DNA from: Proteobacteria bacterium UBA2383
GTDB lineage: Bacteria; Pseudomonadota; Gammaproteobacteria; Competibacterales; Competibacteraceae
NCBI GenBank assembly: GCA_002343485.1
Contig: DDST01000039.1
Coordinates: forward strand, 12,717 to 36,668
DNA length: 23,952 nucleotides
Direction of reading: 5' to 3'
Positions 1 to 6,996 of the stretch are shown piece after piece; the stretch's first letter is position 1; the number at the start of each line of letters is the position of its first letter. A program made the translations under genes and the position numbers. The notes beneath the pieces were generated by a model. The model did no database searches, was not told the origin of the DNA, and was given only the letters and a program-made list of their open reading frames with translations.

Positions 1-303
1 GCGGGCGTAGACGCTGGCGCAACTAGAGAAGCACTCCATGCGCAACAGCCGATGGCCGGAAGTAATGACCGGGTCGAGCAGCCGCCATAGATCAGGCCGG
101 TAAAATCGCGATTCCACCGTCTGCCGCAGGCCAAGCAGTAAATTGCGAAAGACCAGCGGTTGAGCAATTTCCCCAGAGAAGATAGCCGGTAGCACCGCCG
201 GTTGCGGCTCTCCTGCCAGTCCGGTTGAGGCTAGAAACACCAACATGAGGCCAGCCTGACTCTCGACCAGACTCGGCTGCCGGTAGCGGGTGATGAAATC
301 CAT
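1..303 (-). CDS. Probable SWIM zinc-finger family protein, N-terminal part (cut by window edge)
   Basis: The frame opens with ATG at 303 and runs off the window start without a stop, giving about 101 residues that begin MDFITRYRQPSLVES. An AAGGG Shine-Dalgarno-like stretch lies about 8 bases upstream. The visible part ends with DPVITSGHRLLRMECFSSCASVYAR. This resembles, from memory, the DPVVT...RFE.FS.CC.VYAR region of bacterial SWIM zinc-finger proteins, where the first half precedes a CxCx(n)CxH zinc site. That site would lie outside this window, so the assignment rests on one motif. The gene starts 21 bp after the moaB stop on the same strand and is probably co-transcribed with it. A longer overlapping minus-strand frame (92-520) is a shadow over moaB. 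Confidence 0.55.
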   Translation of the reverse strand, partial: MDFITRYRQPSLVESQAGLMLVFLASTGLAGEPQPAVLPAIFSGEIAQPLVFRNLLLGLRQTVESRFYRPDLWRLLDPVITSGHRLLRMECFSSCASVYAR

Positions 304-324
304 GATGATGCCCTTTTGCCATGA

Positions 325-852
325 TTATCGTTCCCGCAACCGGGGCAATAATTCCACTAGATTGCAGGGGCGGGTGCGGGCGTCCAGTTGTGCCTGCAAA
401 ATACGATCCCAGCCAGTGCGGCAAGCGCCGGTCGAGCCGGGCAGACAGAAAATAAACGTCGCATTGGCCAGTCCGCCCAGCGCCCGCGATTGCAGCGTCG
501 AGGTTCCGATTTCCTCCCAAGACAGCATACGGAACAGTTCACCGAAGCCGCCGATCTCCTTATCGAGTAACGGGCGCGCCGCCTCCGGAGTGCTATCACG
601 GCCCGTCATACCGGTGCCGCCGGTCACCAGCACCACATGTACCTCTGGATCGGCGATCCAATGTGAGAGTATCGAGCGGATGCGGTAAATATCATCCGGG
701 ACGATCGCCTTTTCCGCCAGCCGGTGACCGGCTGCCGTCAACCGCTCTACCAGGGTCTGGCCCGAAGCGTCATCCGCTTCAGTACGGGTGTCGGAGACGG
801 TTAATACCGCTATATTCAATGGCAGAAACTCTGTTGCGTTCATACTGGCCAC
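325..852 (-). CDS. moaB: Molybdenum cofactor biosynthesis protein MoaB
   Basis: MoaB/Mog-family protein of 175 residues, a usual length for MoaB. The family acts in molybdenum cofactor synthesis, with adenylylation of molybdopterin as the expected step, in the cytoplasm. Visible signatures are the N-terminal strand NIAVLTVSDTRTEADDASG and the molybdopterin-binding loop VTGGTGMTGRDSTPEA, followed by the conserved FGELFRMLSWEEIGTS region and an FCLPGSTGACRTGWD segment. The longest frame begins with GTG at 852. An ATG at 843 (protein start MNATEF) is equally plausible, because neither has a strong Shine-Dalgarno sequence. The gene is divergent from hsp20 across a 100-bp gap and precedes the SWIM-like gene by 21 bp. 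No other moa, mog or moe gene is visible in the window. Confidence 0.93.
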   Translation of the reverse strand: MASMNATEFLPLNIAVLTVSDTRTEADDASGQTLVERLTAAGHRLAEKAIVPDDIYRIRSILSHWIADPEVHVVLVTGGTGMTGRDSTPEAARPLLDKEIGGFGELFRMLSWEEIGTSTLQSRALGGLANATFIFCLPGSTGACRTGWDRILQAQLDARTRPCNLVELLPRLRER

Positions 853-887
853 TTATCAGTTAGGAAAAGAAAAAACGAATTGAATCT

Positions 888-915
888 CTTGAAATCTGGC
901 GTATTAGCCTTATTT
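888..915 (+). promoter_or_regulatory. Sigma-32 (heat-shock) type promoter for hsp20
   Basis: CTTGAAA at 888-894 is an exact match to the E. coli-type sigma-32 -35 consensus. It is followed after 13 bases by CCTTATTT at 908-915, which matches 6 of 8 positions of the -10 consensus CCCCATnT (written here with T at the free position). The 13-bp spacer lies inside the 11-15 bp range known for this sigma factor. The start codon at 953 lies about 30 bases beyond the expected transcription start, with a GAGAGG ribosome site near 937-943. The consensus is established knowledge; use of this site by the host's RpoH is inferred. Confidence 0.75.
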
Positions 916-952
916 AAAAAGTAACCATGATCTACTGAGAGAGGCCCTATCT

Positions 953-1393
953 ATGAACCCGACCCACTATGAACCCTGGCAACAGGTACAACGCTTGCGC
1001 AGGGAGCTGGACCGGATGTTCCAGCCTTATAATACCGGTGACGATCAATCCAGCGTAGCCACCTGTGACTGGATTCCTCCAGTCGACATCAAGGAAGAGA
1101 AAGACCGCTATGTCTTGCACGCCGATATTCCGGGCGTCGATCCCAAGCATATTGAGATTATCGCCGAAAACGGTGTCTTGACCATTCGCGGCAACCGTCC
1201 CGGCGAAACCCGGGAAACCCGCGCCGGTTACAGCCGGGTTGAGCGGCCTTGTGGCAGTTTTTATCGCCGCTTCAGTCTGCCGGATACTGCCGATTTGGCG
1301 CAAATTGTTGCGCGCAGTACCAATGGTGTGCTGGAAATCGGCATTCCCAAGCTGACTCACACCCTGTCGCGAACCATTCAGGTTGAAAGCTAA
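953..1393 (+). CDS. Small heat-shock protein, Hsp20/alpha-crystallin family
   Basis: ATP-independent holdase chaperone of 146 residues that binds unfolding proteins in the cytoplasm. The alpha-crystallin domain covers about residues 40-137: it opens with WIPPVDIKEEKDRYVLHADI and contains PGVDPKHIEI, GVLTIRGNRP and the family hallmark NGVLEIGIPK near the end of the domain. The C-terminal tail holds an I-x-V motif (RTIQVES), which in this family docks neighbouring dimers into oligomers. The start at ATG 953 is supported by a GAGAGG ribosome site. The gene lies directly downstream of a sigma-32-like promoter and 64 bp before a DnaJ-type co-chaperone, consistent with a heat-shock unit. Confidence 0.96.
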   Translation: MNPTHYEPWQQVQRLRRELDRMFQPYNTGDDQSSVATCDWIPPVDIKEEKDRYVLHADIPGVDPKHIEIIAENGVLTIRGNRPGETRETRAGYSRVERPCGSFYRRFSLPDTADLAQIVARSTNGVLEIGIPKLTHTLSRTIQVES

Positions 1394-1405
1394 AATTTGA
1401 CGCCC

Positions 1406-1436
1406 CATGGCTGGTGGAACCTCTCCGCCGGCCATG
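1406..1436 (+). other. Stem-loop in the hsp20-cbpA spacer
   Basis: CATGGCTGG (1406-1414) pairs with CCGGCCATG (1428-1436) as a 9-bp stem with one U-G pair and a 13-base loop. It lies in the 64-bp gap between the hsp20 stop and the cbpA start, 21 bases before the cbpA ATG. There is no following T-run, so it does not look like a full terminator. It could be a processing or mRNA-stability element that sets the ratio of Hsp20 to CbpA; that role is inference. Confidence 0.45.
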
Positions 1437-1457
1437 CCCTAACCCCCTGGAACCCGT

Positions 1458-2417
1458 ATGCAATATAAGGATTATTACCAAATCCTCGGTGTGAGCCGTG
1501 ATGCTTCAGAAGAGGCCATTAAGAAAGCCTACCGTCGACTGGCACGCAAATACCACCCTGATGTCAGCAAAGAATCAGGTGCCGAGGAACGCTTCAAGGA
1601 GGTCGCCGAGGCCTATGAGGTGTTGCGGGACTCGGAAAAGCGCGCTGCCTACAACCAGTTGGGCAATAATTGGCGAGCAGGCCAGGAATTCCGGCCACCA
1701 CCAGGCTGGCAGGGGCGAGAGGGAGCGCGTCCTTATACCAGCGGTTTTAGTAGCCGTGACTTCAGTGATTTCTTCGAGTCGCTGTTTGGCGGAATGGGCG
1801 TGGGTGGACGCAGTGGTTTTGCGGGCATGGGGGGGATGGGTAGTGGCTTTGCAACTGCTGGGCAGGATCAGACGGTGGGACTGGAAATCAGCCTGGAGGA
1901 AGCCTATCACGGCGGTAGCCGTGCTCTGCAATTGCAAATGCCGGAGCGGGATGCTAGCGGTCAGGTGGTGAACCGGACACGCACCTTGAACGTCAAAATT
2001 CCCGCAGGTGTGACTAATGGGCAGAAAATCCGGTTGAGCGGCCAAGGCAGCGCGGGAATGGGAGGTGGACCCAGCGGTGATCTCTATCTGGAAGTGTCGC
2101 TTAAACCGCACCACCTCTATAAATTGCGCGAGCGTGATGTCAGTGTGGAATTGCCGTTGGCGCCTTGGGAAGCCGCTTTGGGTTGCAAAGTCGAAGTGCC
2201 GACCCTGGGTGGAACAGTGACGCTCAACATTCCGGCCAATGCCAAGAACGGCCAAAAACTGCGGCTGCGCGGCCGTGGTCTGCCTGGCGATCCGCCCGGT
2301 GATCAATTGGCGGTGCTGCGCATCGTTAATCCGCCCGCTGATACCGACGCTGCCCGCCAGATATTTGAACGCATGAAGAAAGAATTGCCGTTTAATCCGC
2401 GTTCACACTGGCATTGA
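1458..2417 (+). CDS. cbpA: CbpA-type DnaJ co-chaperone (class B J-protein)
   Basis: J-domain protein of 319 residues that stimulates the ATPase of DnaK and hands over substrates. The J domain occupies residues 1-69, with the HPD signature at 33-35 (RKYHPDVSK). A Gly/Phe-rich linker follows (about 95-130, with repeated GMG and GFAG). Two C-terminal substrate-binding beta domains come next (for example LNVKIPAGVTNGQKIRLSGQ and LNIPANAKNGQKLRLRG), and the protein ends FNPRSHWH. The CxxCxGxG zinc repeats of class A DnaJ are absent, which makes it CbpA-like rather than the housekeeping DnaJ. A GGA ribosome site lies 6 bases before the ATG. It is downstream of hsp20 and upstream of a Deg protease. 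Confidence 0.95.
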   Translation: MQYKDYYQILGVSRDASEEAIKKAYRRLARKYHPDVSKESGAEERFKEVAEAYEVLRDSEKRAAYNQLGNNWRAGQEFRPPPGWQGREGARPYTSGFSSRDFSDFFESLFGGMGVGGRSGFAGMGGMGSGFATAGQDQTVGLEISLEEAYHGGSRALQLQMPERDASGQVVNRTRTLNVKIPAGVTNGQKIRLSGQGSAGMGGGPSGDLYLEVSLKPHHLYKLRERDVSVELPLAPWEAALGCKVEVPTLGGTVTLNIPANAKNGQKLRLRGRGLPGDPPGDQLAVLRIVNPPADTDAARQIFERMKKELPFNPRSHWH

Positions 2418-2527
2418 TGCGGGATGATGGATCAGGATATTCACTTCCTTCCGGCTAAAAAACCATTCGGGCTAGCCTGTCGAACCCCCGTGCTCTCCTG
2501 CGCACCCTGAAAGAGAGTTTTTTATCA

Positions 2528-3901
2528 ATGAATAGACAATGCTCCCTGCTGTTGGCCGTGCTGGCGCTGAGCGTGACCGTTGCCATGCCGTTGCCGGTTT
2601 CTGCTGCACTGCCAGCGATGATAGACGGTCAAGCCATGCCTACCCTGGCGCCGATGCTGGAGCGGGCGACCCCTGCGGTCGTCAATATTGCTACTGAAAG
2701 CCGGGTGGCGCTGCGCAATAATCCGCTGTTGGACGACCCCTTTTTCCGGCACTTCTTCAACATTCCTGATCAGCCGCGCCAGCGCCGGACGCAAAGCGTC
2801 GGTTCGGGGGTCGTGGTGGATGCCCAACGCGGTTATGTAATTACGAATCATCACGTTGTTGAGGGTGCGGATACGATCACCGTAACCTTGAGTGACGGCC
2901 GTCAGCTTGACGCCAAGGTCATTGGCTCCGACCCGGAAAGCGATGTCGCAGTGATCCGCATTCCCAACGGGAACCTGATTGCCTTGCCATTGGCCAATTC
3001 CGACCGTTTGCGGGTTGGTGATTTTGTCGTGGCCATCGGTAATCCCTTCGGCCTTGGTCAAACGGTGACCTCTGGAATCGTGAGCGCTCTGGGCCGCACG
3101 GGTCTGGGTATTCAGGGTTATGAGGATTTTATTCAGACTGACGCTTCGATCAATCCAGGCAATTCTGGCGGGGCACTGGTCAACTTGAACGGTGAATTGG
3201 TTGGCGTCAATACAGCGATCATCGCACCGGGCGGCGGCAATGTCGGTATTGGGTTTGCCATTCCGTCCAATATGGTGTCACGGTTGATGAACCAAATTAT
3301 TGCGCATGGTTCAGTGCAACGTGGACAACTGGGCGTATCTGTGCAGGATCTCACCCCGGAATTGGCGCGGGCGTTCAATATACCGGCCAATCAAGGCGCG
3401 GTCATTGCCCAGGTTGTTTCCCGCTCTGCGGCCGACAAGGCGGGCTTGCGGGAAGGCGATGTGGTGTTGCGTGTCAATGATCGGCCGATCCGCGATGGGA
3501 GCGGCCTACGCAACGCGATCGGCTTGCTTGAGGTTGGCGCGTCTGTTCAATTAGAGATCTTGCGTGATGGCCGCCCGCTGACGATCAAAGCCAAGGTCGG
3601 CGAGTATGTGCCGGTCAAGACGGAAGGCGATGATCTGAATCCTCGGCTGGCCGGGGCCATTTTTGAGGACATTGGACCCAGTTCGCCACTGGCCGGAAAG
3701 GTGCAAGGTATCCTGGTCGCCCGTGTTGAATCGGGCAGTCCGGCAGCGCAAGCGGGATTGCGCTCGAATGATGTGATTACCGCCATCAACCGTCAACGGG
3801 TGTCCAGTACTAACGAGTTACGGCGAATTGCCGCCCGCAGCAATTCCCTGGTCATCAATCTGATCCGTGGCCGGGGGGAACTGCTGCTGGTGTTGCGGTA
3901 G
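2528..3901 (+). CDS. htrA: Periplasmic serine endoprotease, HtrA/DegP/DegQ family
   Basis: Deg-family protease of 457 residues for degrading or refolding damaged periplasmic proteins. A signal peptide covers about residues 1-27 (hydrophobic core then PVSA). The trypsin-like domain carries the complete triad: His109 (in TNHHVVEGAD), Asp139 (in ESDVAVIRI) and Ser213 (in GNSGGAL). Two PDZ domains follow, one from about 262 with GVSVQDLTPELARAF and a second near the C-terminus with ILVARVESGSPAAQAGL. The residue order and two PDZ domains fit DegP/DegQ rather than single-PDZ DegS. The 110-bp gap after cbpA has a GAAAGAGAG ribosome site but no clear sigma-E promoter by eye. Its stop lies 6 bp from the stop of a convergent gene, leaving no room for an independent terminator. 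Confidence 0.96.
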   Translation: MNRQCSLLLAVLALSVTVAMPLPVSAALPAMIDGQAMPTLAPMLERATPAVVNIATESRVALRNNPLLDDPFFRHFFNIPDQPRQRRTQSVGSGVVVDAQRGYVITNHHVVEGADTITVTLSDGRQLDAKVIGSDPESDVAVIRIPNGNLIALPLANSDRLRVGDFVVAIGNPFGLGQTVTSGIVSALGRTGLGIQGYEDFIQTDASINPGNSGGALVNLNGELVGVNTAIIAPGGGNVGIGFAIPSNMVSRLMNQIIAHGSVQRGQLGVSVQDLTPELARAFNIPANQGAVIAQVVSRSAADKAGLREGDVVLRVNDRPIRDGSGLRNAIGLLEVGASVQLEILRDGRPLTIKAKVGEYVPVKTEGDDLNPRLAGAIFEDIGPSSPLAGKVQGILVARVESGSPAAQAGLRSNDVITAINRQRVSSTNELRRIAARSNSLVINLIRGRGELLLVLR

Positions 3902-3907
3902 AGCCTC

Positions 3908-5344
3908 TCAACGCCCTGGTGCGCCTGCCTGTAACTCGACCCGGTTCTGTTTCTGGTTATAACCCATGCGAGCGATGATCTCGTAGTCCAGTCTGGCTTT
4001 TTCACCGGCATCAATATCGGTCTCGAATTGTACAGTCCGGAAGTCATGCAGGCTTGGCTTGAGCGGGCTGCGAAACACGATATCGCCTGGATATTCGCGG
4101 CGGATTTGCACATGAATCGGCTTATCGCTGTAATTACGGATTTTCTGTTGATAAACCGTGTGTTCATCCCAACCGGCTACCGGGCTGTCCAATTCCAGTT
4201 TGAACCCGTCATCGCCCAGCTTGCGGTAGAGATTGCCACCTTTGATCTGGAACCAAAGGTTGTCGCGGAAAACCTTTTGTTTGACCAGTTCGAAAATGAC
4301 CACTGGATCGGTGCCTAGATTCAGCTCAATCTTGTCGCCGATCGGGATATATTTCAGATTTTGGGTCGCCAGGTAGCTCAGTCCCTCGTGGCCACGAGTG
4401 CGAAAGACGCGTATGACCCCATCCGGAAGCGGGGTGCTGCCCAATTTCGATGTTGTGTCATTCTTCAGGAGATATAGCCGTACCAGTTGATCGCCATATT
4501 CACGGGGCCGGTAACGATATTCGACCGTCATGGGCACAGCGTCCGCCTCAAAGCTGCGCAACCGCTTGGCCCAACCGTTGGGAACGGTTTCTGTACCTTC
4601 AATGGTGTAGATGAAATACTCGCTCAATCCTTCCTTGATGATCTCCTTGGGCGCCTCCTTTTCTGCCGCGTCAGCGGCCATCGCTCCGCTCATCATTAAC
4701 GCGGGCGCAGGCGCCATCATCCTGCGTGCCGCTTTTTGCCGTAGCTCCCCGTATTCCTCACGTTTGAGTTCGCTCAACCGCCCGGCTGGCAGCTTGGCCA
4801 ATTCAGCAATTTTCTCCACCAGGTTGATAGTCCCCACCACCAATCGCACTTGGGCATTTTCGTAATCCTCGCCGGAGAGGTTTTTCACCCGGACGAAGCT
4901 TTCCAGCCGCAAGGCGGTTTCATTGGGATTGGCGATCGCTAGATAATCGGCTGCCCAGGTGATGCCTGAGGTGAAATAACTGATTTCGATGATCGCCTCG
5001 TAACTGGCGTCGCTTTGCACATTCCAATACAGTGTTTGCGGCCGGTCATGGGGAAAGGTGGTGTCCAGCACCTCCAATCCGGCCCGAGGTTCACGGAACT
5101 TCAGCTCCACCGAGGTCGGGTCGATCAGCGTATTGGCCCAGGAGAATTGCAGCGGATTAATGCCTTTTTTAAAGGTCACCACCCGGCTTTCCCGCACCAG
5201 GGTCAAATCCTCTGAGTTATAGATAGTCAGTTGCACCGTACTCCGTTTGGGAACGGTGGCTAGATCGACATTACCCGCCAGCAATGTTAACGGCAGTAAT
5301 AACCCCAACAGGCCTAACAGCCAGGTATTACGATTCTTTTTCAT
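3908..5344 (-). CDS. DUF4139-type exported protein (second of a tandem pair)
   Basis: Exported protein of about 478 residues. The longest frame begins GTG at 5356, overlapping the preceding gene, but ATG at 5344 starts a clean signal peptide (MKKNRNTWLLGLLGLLLPLT then LLAG) five bases after the upstream stop and has a GAGTGG-like ribosome site. The segment YFTSGITWAADYLAI is what I recognise as DUF4139-like. A charged, Ala/Met-rich insertion (around residues 205-235) carries KAARRMMAPAPALMMSGAMA. The rest is predicted beta-rich. No catalytic residues are recognisable and the function is unknown. It shares KGINPLQFSWANT...IDP with the gene just upstream, so the two are paralogues. It is translationally close to that paralogue and convergent with htrA. 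Confidence 0.85.
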   Translation of the reverse strand: MKKNRNTWLLGLLGLLLPLTLLAGNVDLATVPKRSTVQLTIYNSEDLTLVRESRVVTFKKGINPLQFSWANTLIDPTSVELKFREPRAGLEVLDTTFPHDRPQTLYWNVQSDASYEAIIEISYFTSGITWAADYLAIANPNETALRLESFVRVKNLSGEDYENAQVRLVVGTINLVEKIAELAKLPAGRLSELKREEYGELRQKAARRMMAPAPALMMSGAMAADAAEKEAPKEIIKEGLSEYFIYTIEGTETVPNGWAKRLRSFEADAVPMTVEYRYRPREYGDQLVRLYLLKNDTTSKLGSTPLPDGVIRVFRTRGHEGLSYLATQNLKYIPIGDKIELNLGTDPVVIFELVKQKVFRDNLWFQIKGGNLYRKLGDDGFKLELDSPVAGWDEHTVYQQKIRNYSDKPIHVQIRREYPGDIVFRSPLKPSLHDFRTVQFETDIDAGEKARLDYEIIARMGYNQKQNRVELQAGAPGR

Positions 5345-5349
5345 GACGT

Positions 5350-6537
5350 TCACCACTCATTGTTCAACGTCAGCCGCAGGGTATGTGTCTGCTTTTGCGC
5401 TTGGCCATCGGCAGCGCGGGCCGGCAGTTCGACGTGAAACACGAGCTTGTCAGCGTCACTCTTTTCCAGATCGGGATTGCGCAGGGTGCCATCGCCCAAT
5501 TGCCATTCTGGATCGCGGTCCGCACTACCGTGCACTTGATCACGGATCTGGCGGACGCTTTCAGCGATATCCAGGATCGCTGGCGTATCCTTAAAATTCT
5601 CGATCTCGTATTTCAACGTGACGTCGTAGCGGTATAGATTGCCCGCGATGCGCTGCCGCTCGCTACGATCGAGGGTGCGTCGCACGGCAATGTCGCGAGC
5701 CAGGCCGAGGTACAATTCCAGTTCATCATCAGGCGGAGTGAATGTGCCGCGATCCTCCCCGAGAAAAGCCGTGCCGCCCTGACCATCATCCTGGAAGATA
5801 CGGGCCTTGCCGGTAGGTAGTGGTTCCTGGCCGAGCGCCCCGCCAGCATTCCTAATGACGTAGTGCATGGGTACGTTAAGCTTGTCCTGAGCACGGTCAA
5901 GATAGCCGGATGCGACCGGATCACAGGTATAAGTTTTACGAATCGGGACGCTGGCGAAGCGGCTGAGCTGCACTTCTTTGGTTTCATTCAAGCCCAGTGG
6001 TTTGTCGAAGCGTTGGCCAACGCCGGCCCAAAACCCGGCGGTTTCGTAGGCTTCATTGGCATTGTTGTGTACCTGGAGGTATTGCGCCAGCTCCAACGTC
6101 GCTTCATCGCGGCCAGCCACCGCCCGGTAGTGAAAATTCTTGCTCAGTCCACCGAGTACGTAGCTGATCCTGACCCGTGCGGTACCCGAAACATTTGCGG
6201 CAACCGACCAAATTAGAGCATTCTCGTTCGGCGGATAGCTGACGGAGAGGACTTGAGCATTCAACGCTGGTTCGACAGATGCCGCCAGAATACGCAGCAC
6301 CAAGGTGTCAGGATCGATACGGGTATTGGCCCAAGAGAAATCCACCTGGTTGATACCCTTGACCAACGGTACGATGCGTTCTTCCTCGACCAGAGCGATT
6401 TGCGGGTGGTCCAGTTGGATAGCGACCCGTTCGCGCACTGGCAAGGTGGTGAGTTTGATGCGGGCTATCGCTTCCAGCGATACGCTGCTGAGTAGCAACA
6501 GAATGCTCAGAGGGTAGAGCCATCGATTCCGGTTCAC
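5350..6537 (-). CDS. DUF4139-like exported protein, divergent paralogue (first of the pair)
   Basis: The frame is open from a TTG at 6552, but GTG at 6537 (MNRNRWLYPLSILLLLSSVS) is the better start: GGAG sits 8 bases upstream, and the signal peptide begins there. The mature protein of about 370 residues aligns with its downstream neighbour at the N-terminus (KGINQVDFSWANTRIDPDTL against KGINPLQFSWANTLIDPTSV) and in later beta-rich parts such as YLGLARDIAVRRTL and NLYRYDVTLKYEIENF. It lacks the Ala/Met-rich insertion and has a weaker central ITWAADY-type segment (YVLGGLSKNFHYRAV). Function unknown. A strong hairpin at 6640-6663 separates it from the upstream genes, so this pair may have its own promoter. 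Confidence 0.8.
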   Translation of the reverse strand: MNRNRWLYPLSILLLLSSVSLEAIARIKLTTLPVRERVAIQLDHPQIALVEEERIVPLVKGINQVDFSWANTRIDPDTLVLRILAASVEPALNAQVLSVSYPPNENALIWSVAANVSGTARVRISYVLGGLSKNFHYRAVAGRDEATLELAQYLQVHNNANEAYETAGFWAGVGQRFDKPLGLNETKEVQLSRFASVPIRKTYTCDPVASGYLDRAQDKLNVPMHYVIRNAGGALGQEPLPTGKARIFQDDGQGGTAFLGEDRGTFTPPDDELELYLGLARDIAVRRTLDRSERQRIAGNLYRYDVTLKYEIENFKDTPAILDIAESVRQIRDQVHGSADRDPEWQLGDGTLRNPDLEKSDADKLVFHVELPARAADGQAQKQTHTLRLTLNNEW

Positions 6538-6639
6538 GGTTGCAATCTCCAAGGTGAGGGTGGTTTGCTATAACCATAAACGCTTGAAGGCGAAAGGTGG
6601 GGTTAGCGACGGTGAAAACCGGAGCCTGCCACGCTAAAG

Positions 6640-6663
6640 AGTCCTGCCGCAACCGGCAGGACT
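6640..6663 (-). terminator. Strong hairpin after the SrfA-like gene group
   Basis: AGTCCTGCCG (6640-6649) and CGGCAGGACT (6654-6663) form a perfect 10-bp GC-rich stem with a 4-base loop. On the minus strand it lies 21 bases after the stop of the small TM gene and is followed by CTTTAGC, a weak U-tract. It may terminate, or partly terminate, the upstream operon before the DUF4139 pair. On the plus strand it is followed by ACTATTATTTTCTG, but no plus-strand gene ends nearby. Confidence 0.6.
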
Positions 6664-6684
6664 ACTATTATTTTCTGTTGGATG

Positions 6685-6990
6685 TCAGCGGCTTGGTAGC
6701 GCTTGATTACAGACATCACCTGCTAGCGCGTGATCCATCTGAGCGATTCGCTCGCGCAATTGCTCGTTGGTGGCTTCCTGCCGGGCCAACAATGCAGTGC
6801 TATTGATGACCCCTGCATCCATCCAGACGGGAGGATGAGTGGCAAACAGACTGCCAAGCAACCAACCGGTCATCGCCCCGCAGAGCAGAACCGCCAGAGT
6901 TGCCGTTCCCCAAACCCAGGCGCGTTGATAGCGAGGGATAGCCGTTTCGGCATCGTAGAGGGTGAATTGTGAGTGTTCCTGGGCAATCAT
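6685..6990 (-). CDS. Small single-TM protein of unknown function
   Basis: A 101-residue protein with one predicted membrane helix at about residues 26-50 (VWGTATLAVLLCGAMTGWLL and onward). The short N-terminal part is probably cytoplasmic, and the C-terminal part (about 65-90, LLARQEATNEQLRERIAQMD) is likely a helix or coiled coil. It starts 6 bp after the stop of the SrfA-like gene, indicating co-translation and perhaps a complex with that protein, which also has one TM segment followed by a coiled coil. The topology resembles that partner in miniature. I do not recognise a named family. Confidence 0.7.
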   Translation of the reverse strand: MIAQEHSQFTLYDAETAIPRYQRAWVWGTATLAVLLCGAMTGWLLGSLFATHPPVWMDAGVINSTALLARQEATNEQLRERIAQMDHALAGDVCNQALPSR

Positions 6991-6996
6991 GGCAAT

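Noticed and set aside
92..520. 142-residue minus-strand frame overlapping moaB
   Set aside because: It overlaps moaB in another reading phase. Only the part from ATG 303 downward is credible and continues off the window edge.
888..952. Shared divergent promoter serving moaB as well
   Set aside because: The sigma-32-like element points only to hsp20. No clear hexamer pair was found for moaB in the 100-bp gap.
1575..2306. 243-residue minus-strand frame
   Set aside because: It is fully antisense to cbpA, is rich in His/Arg/Thr without any domain pattern, and has no ribosome site: a shadow frame.
2418..2527. Sigma-E promoter for htrA
   Set aside because: I looked for GGAACTT-N15/16-GTCnAA; only an isolated GTCGAA is present, without a matching -35.
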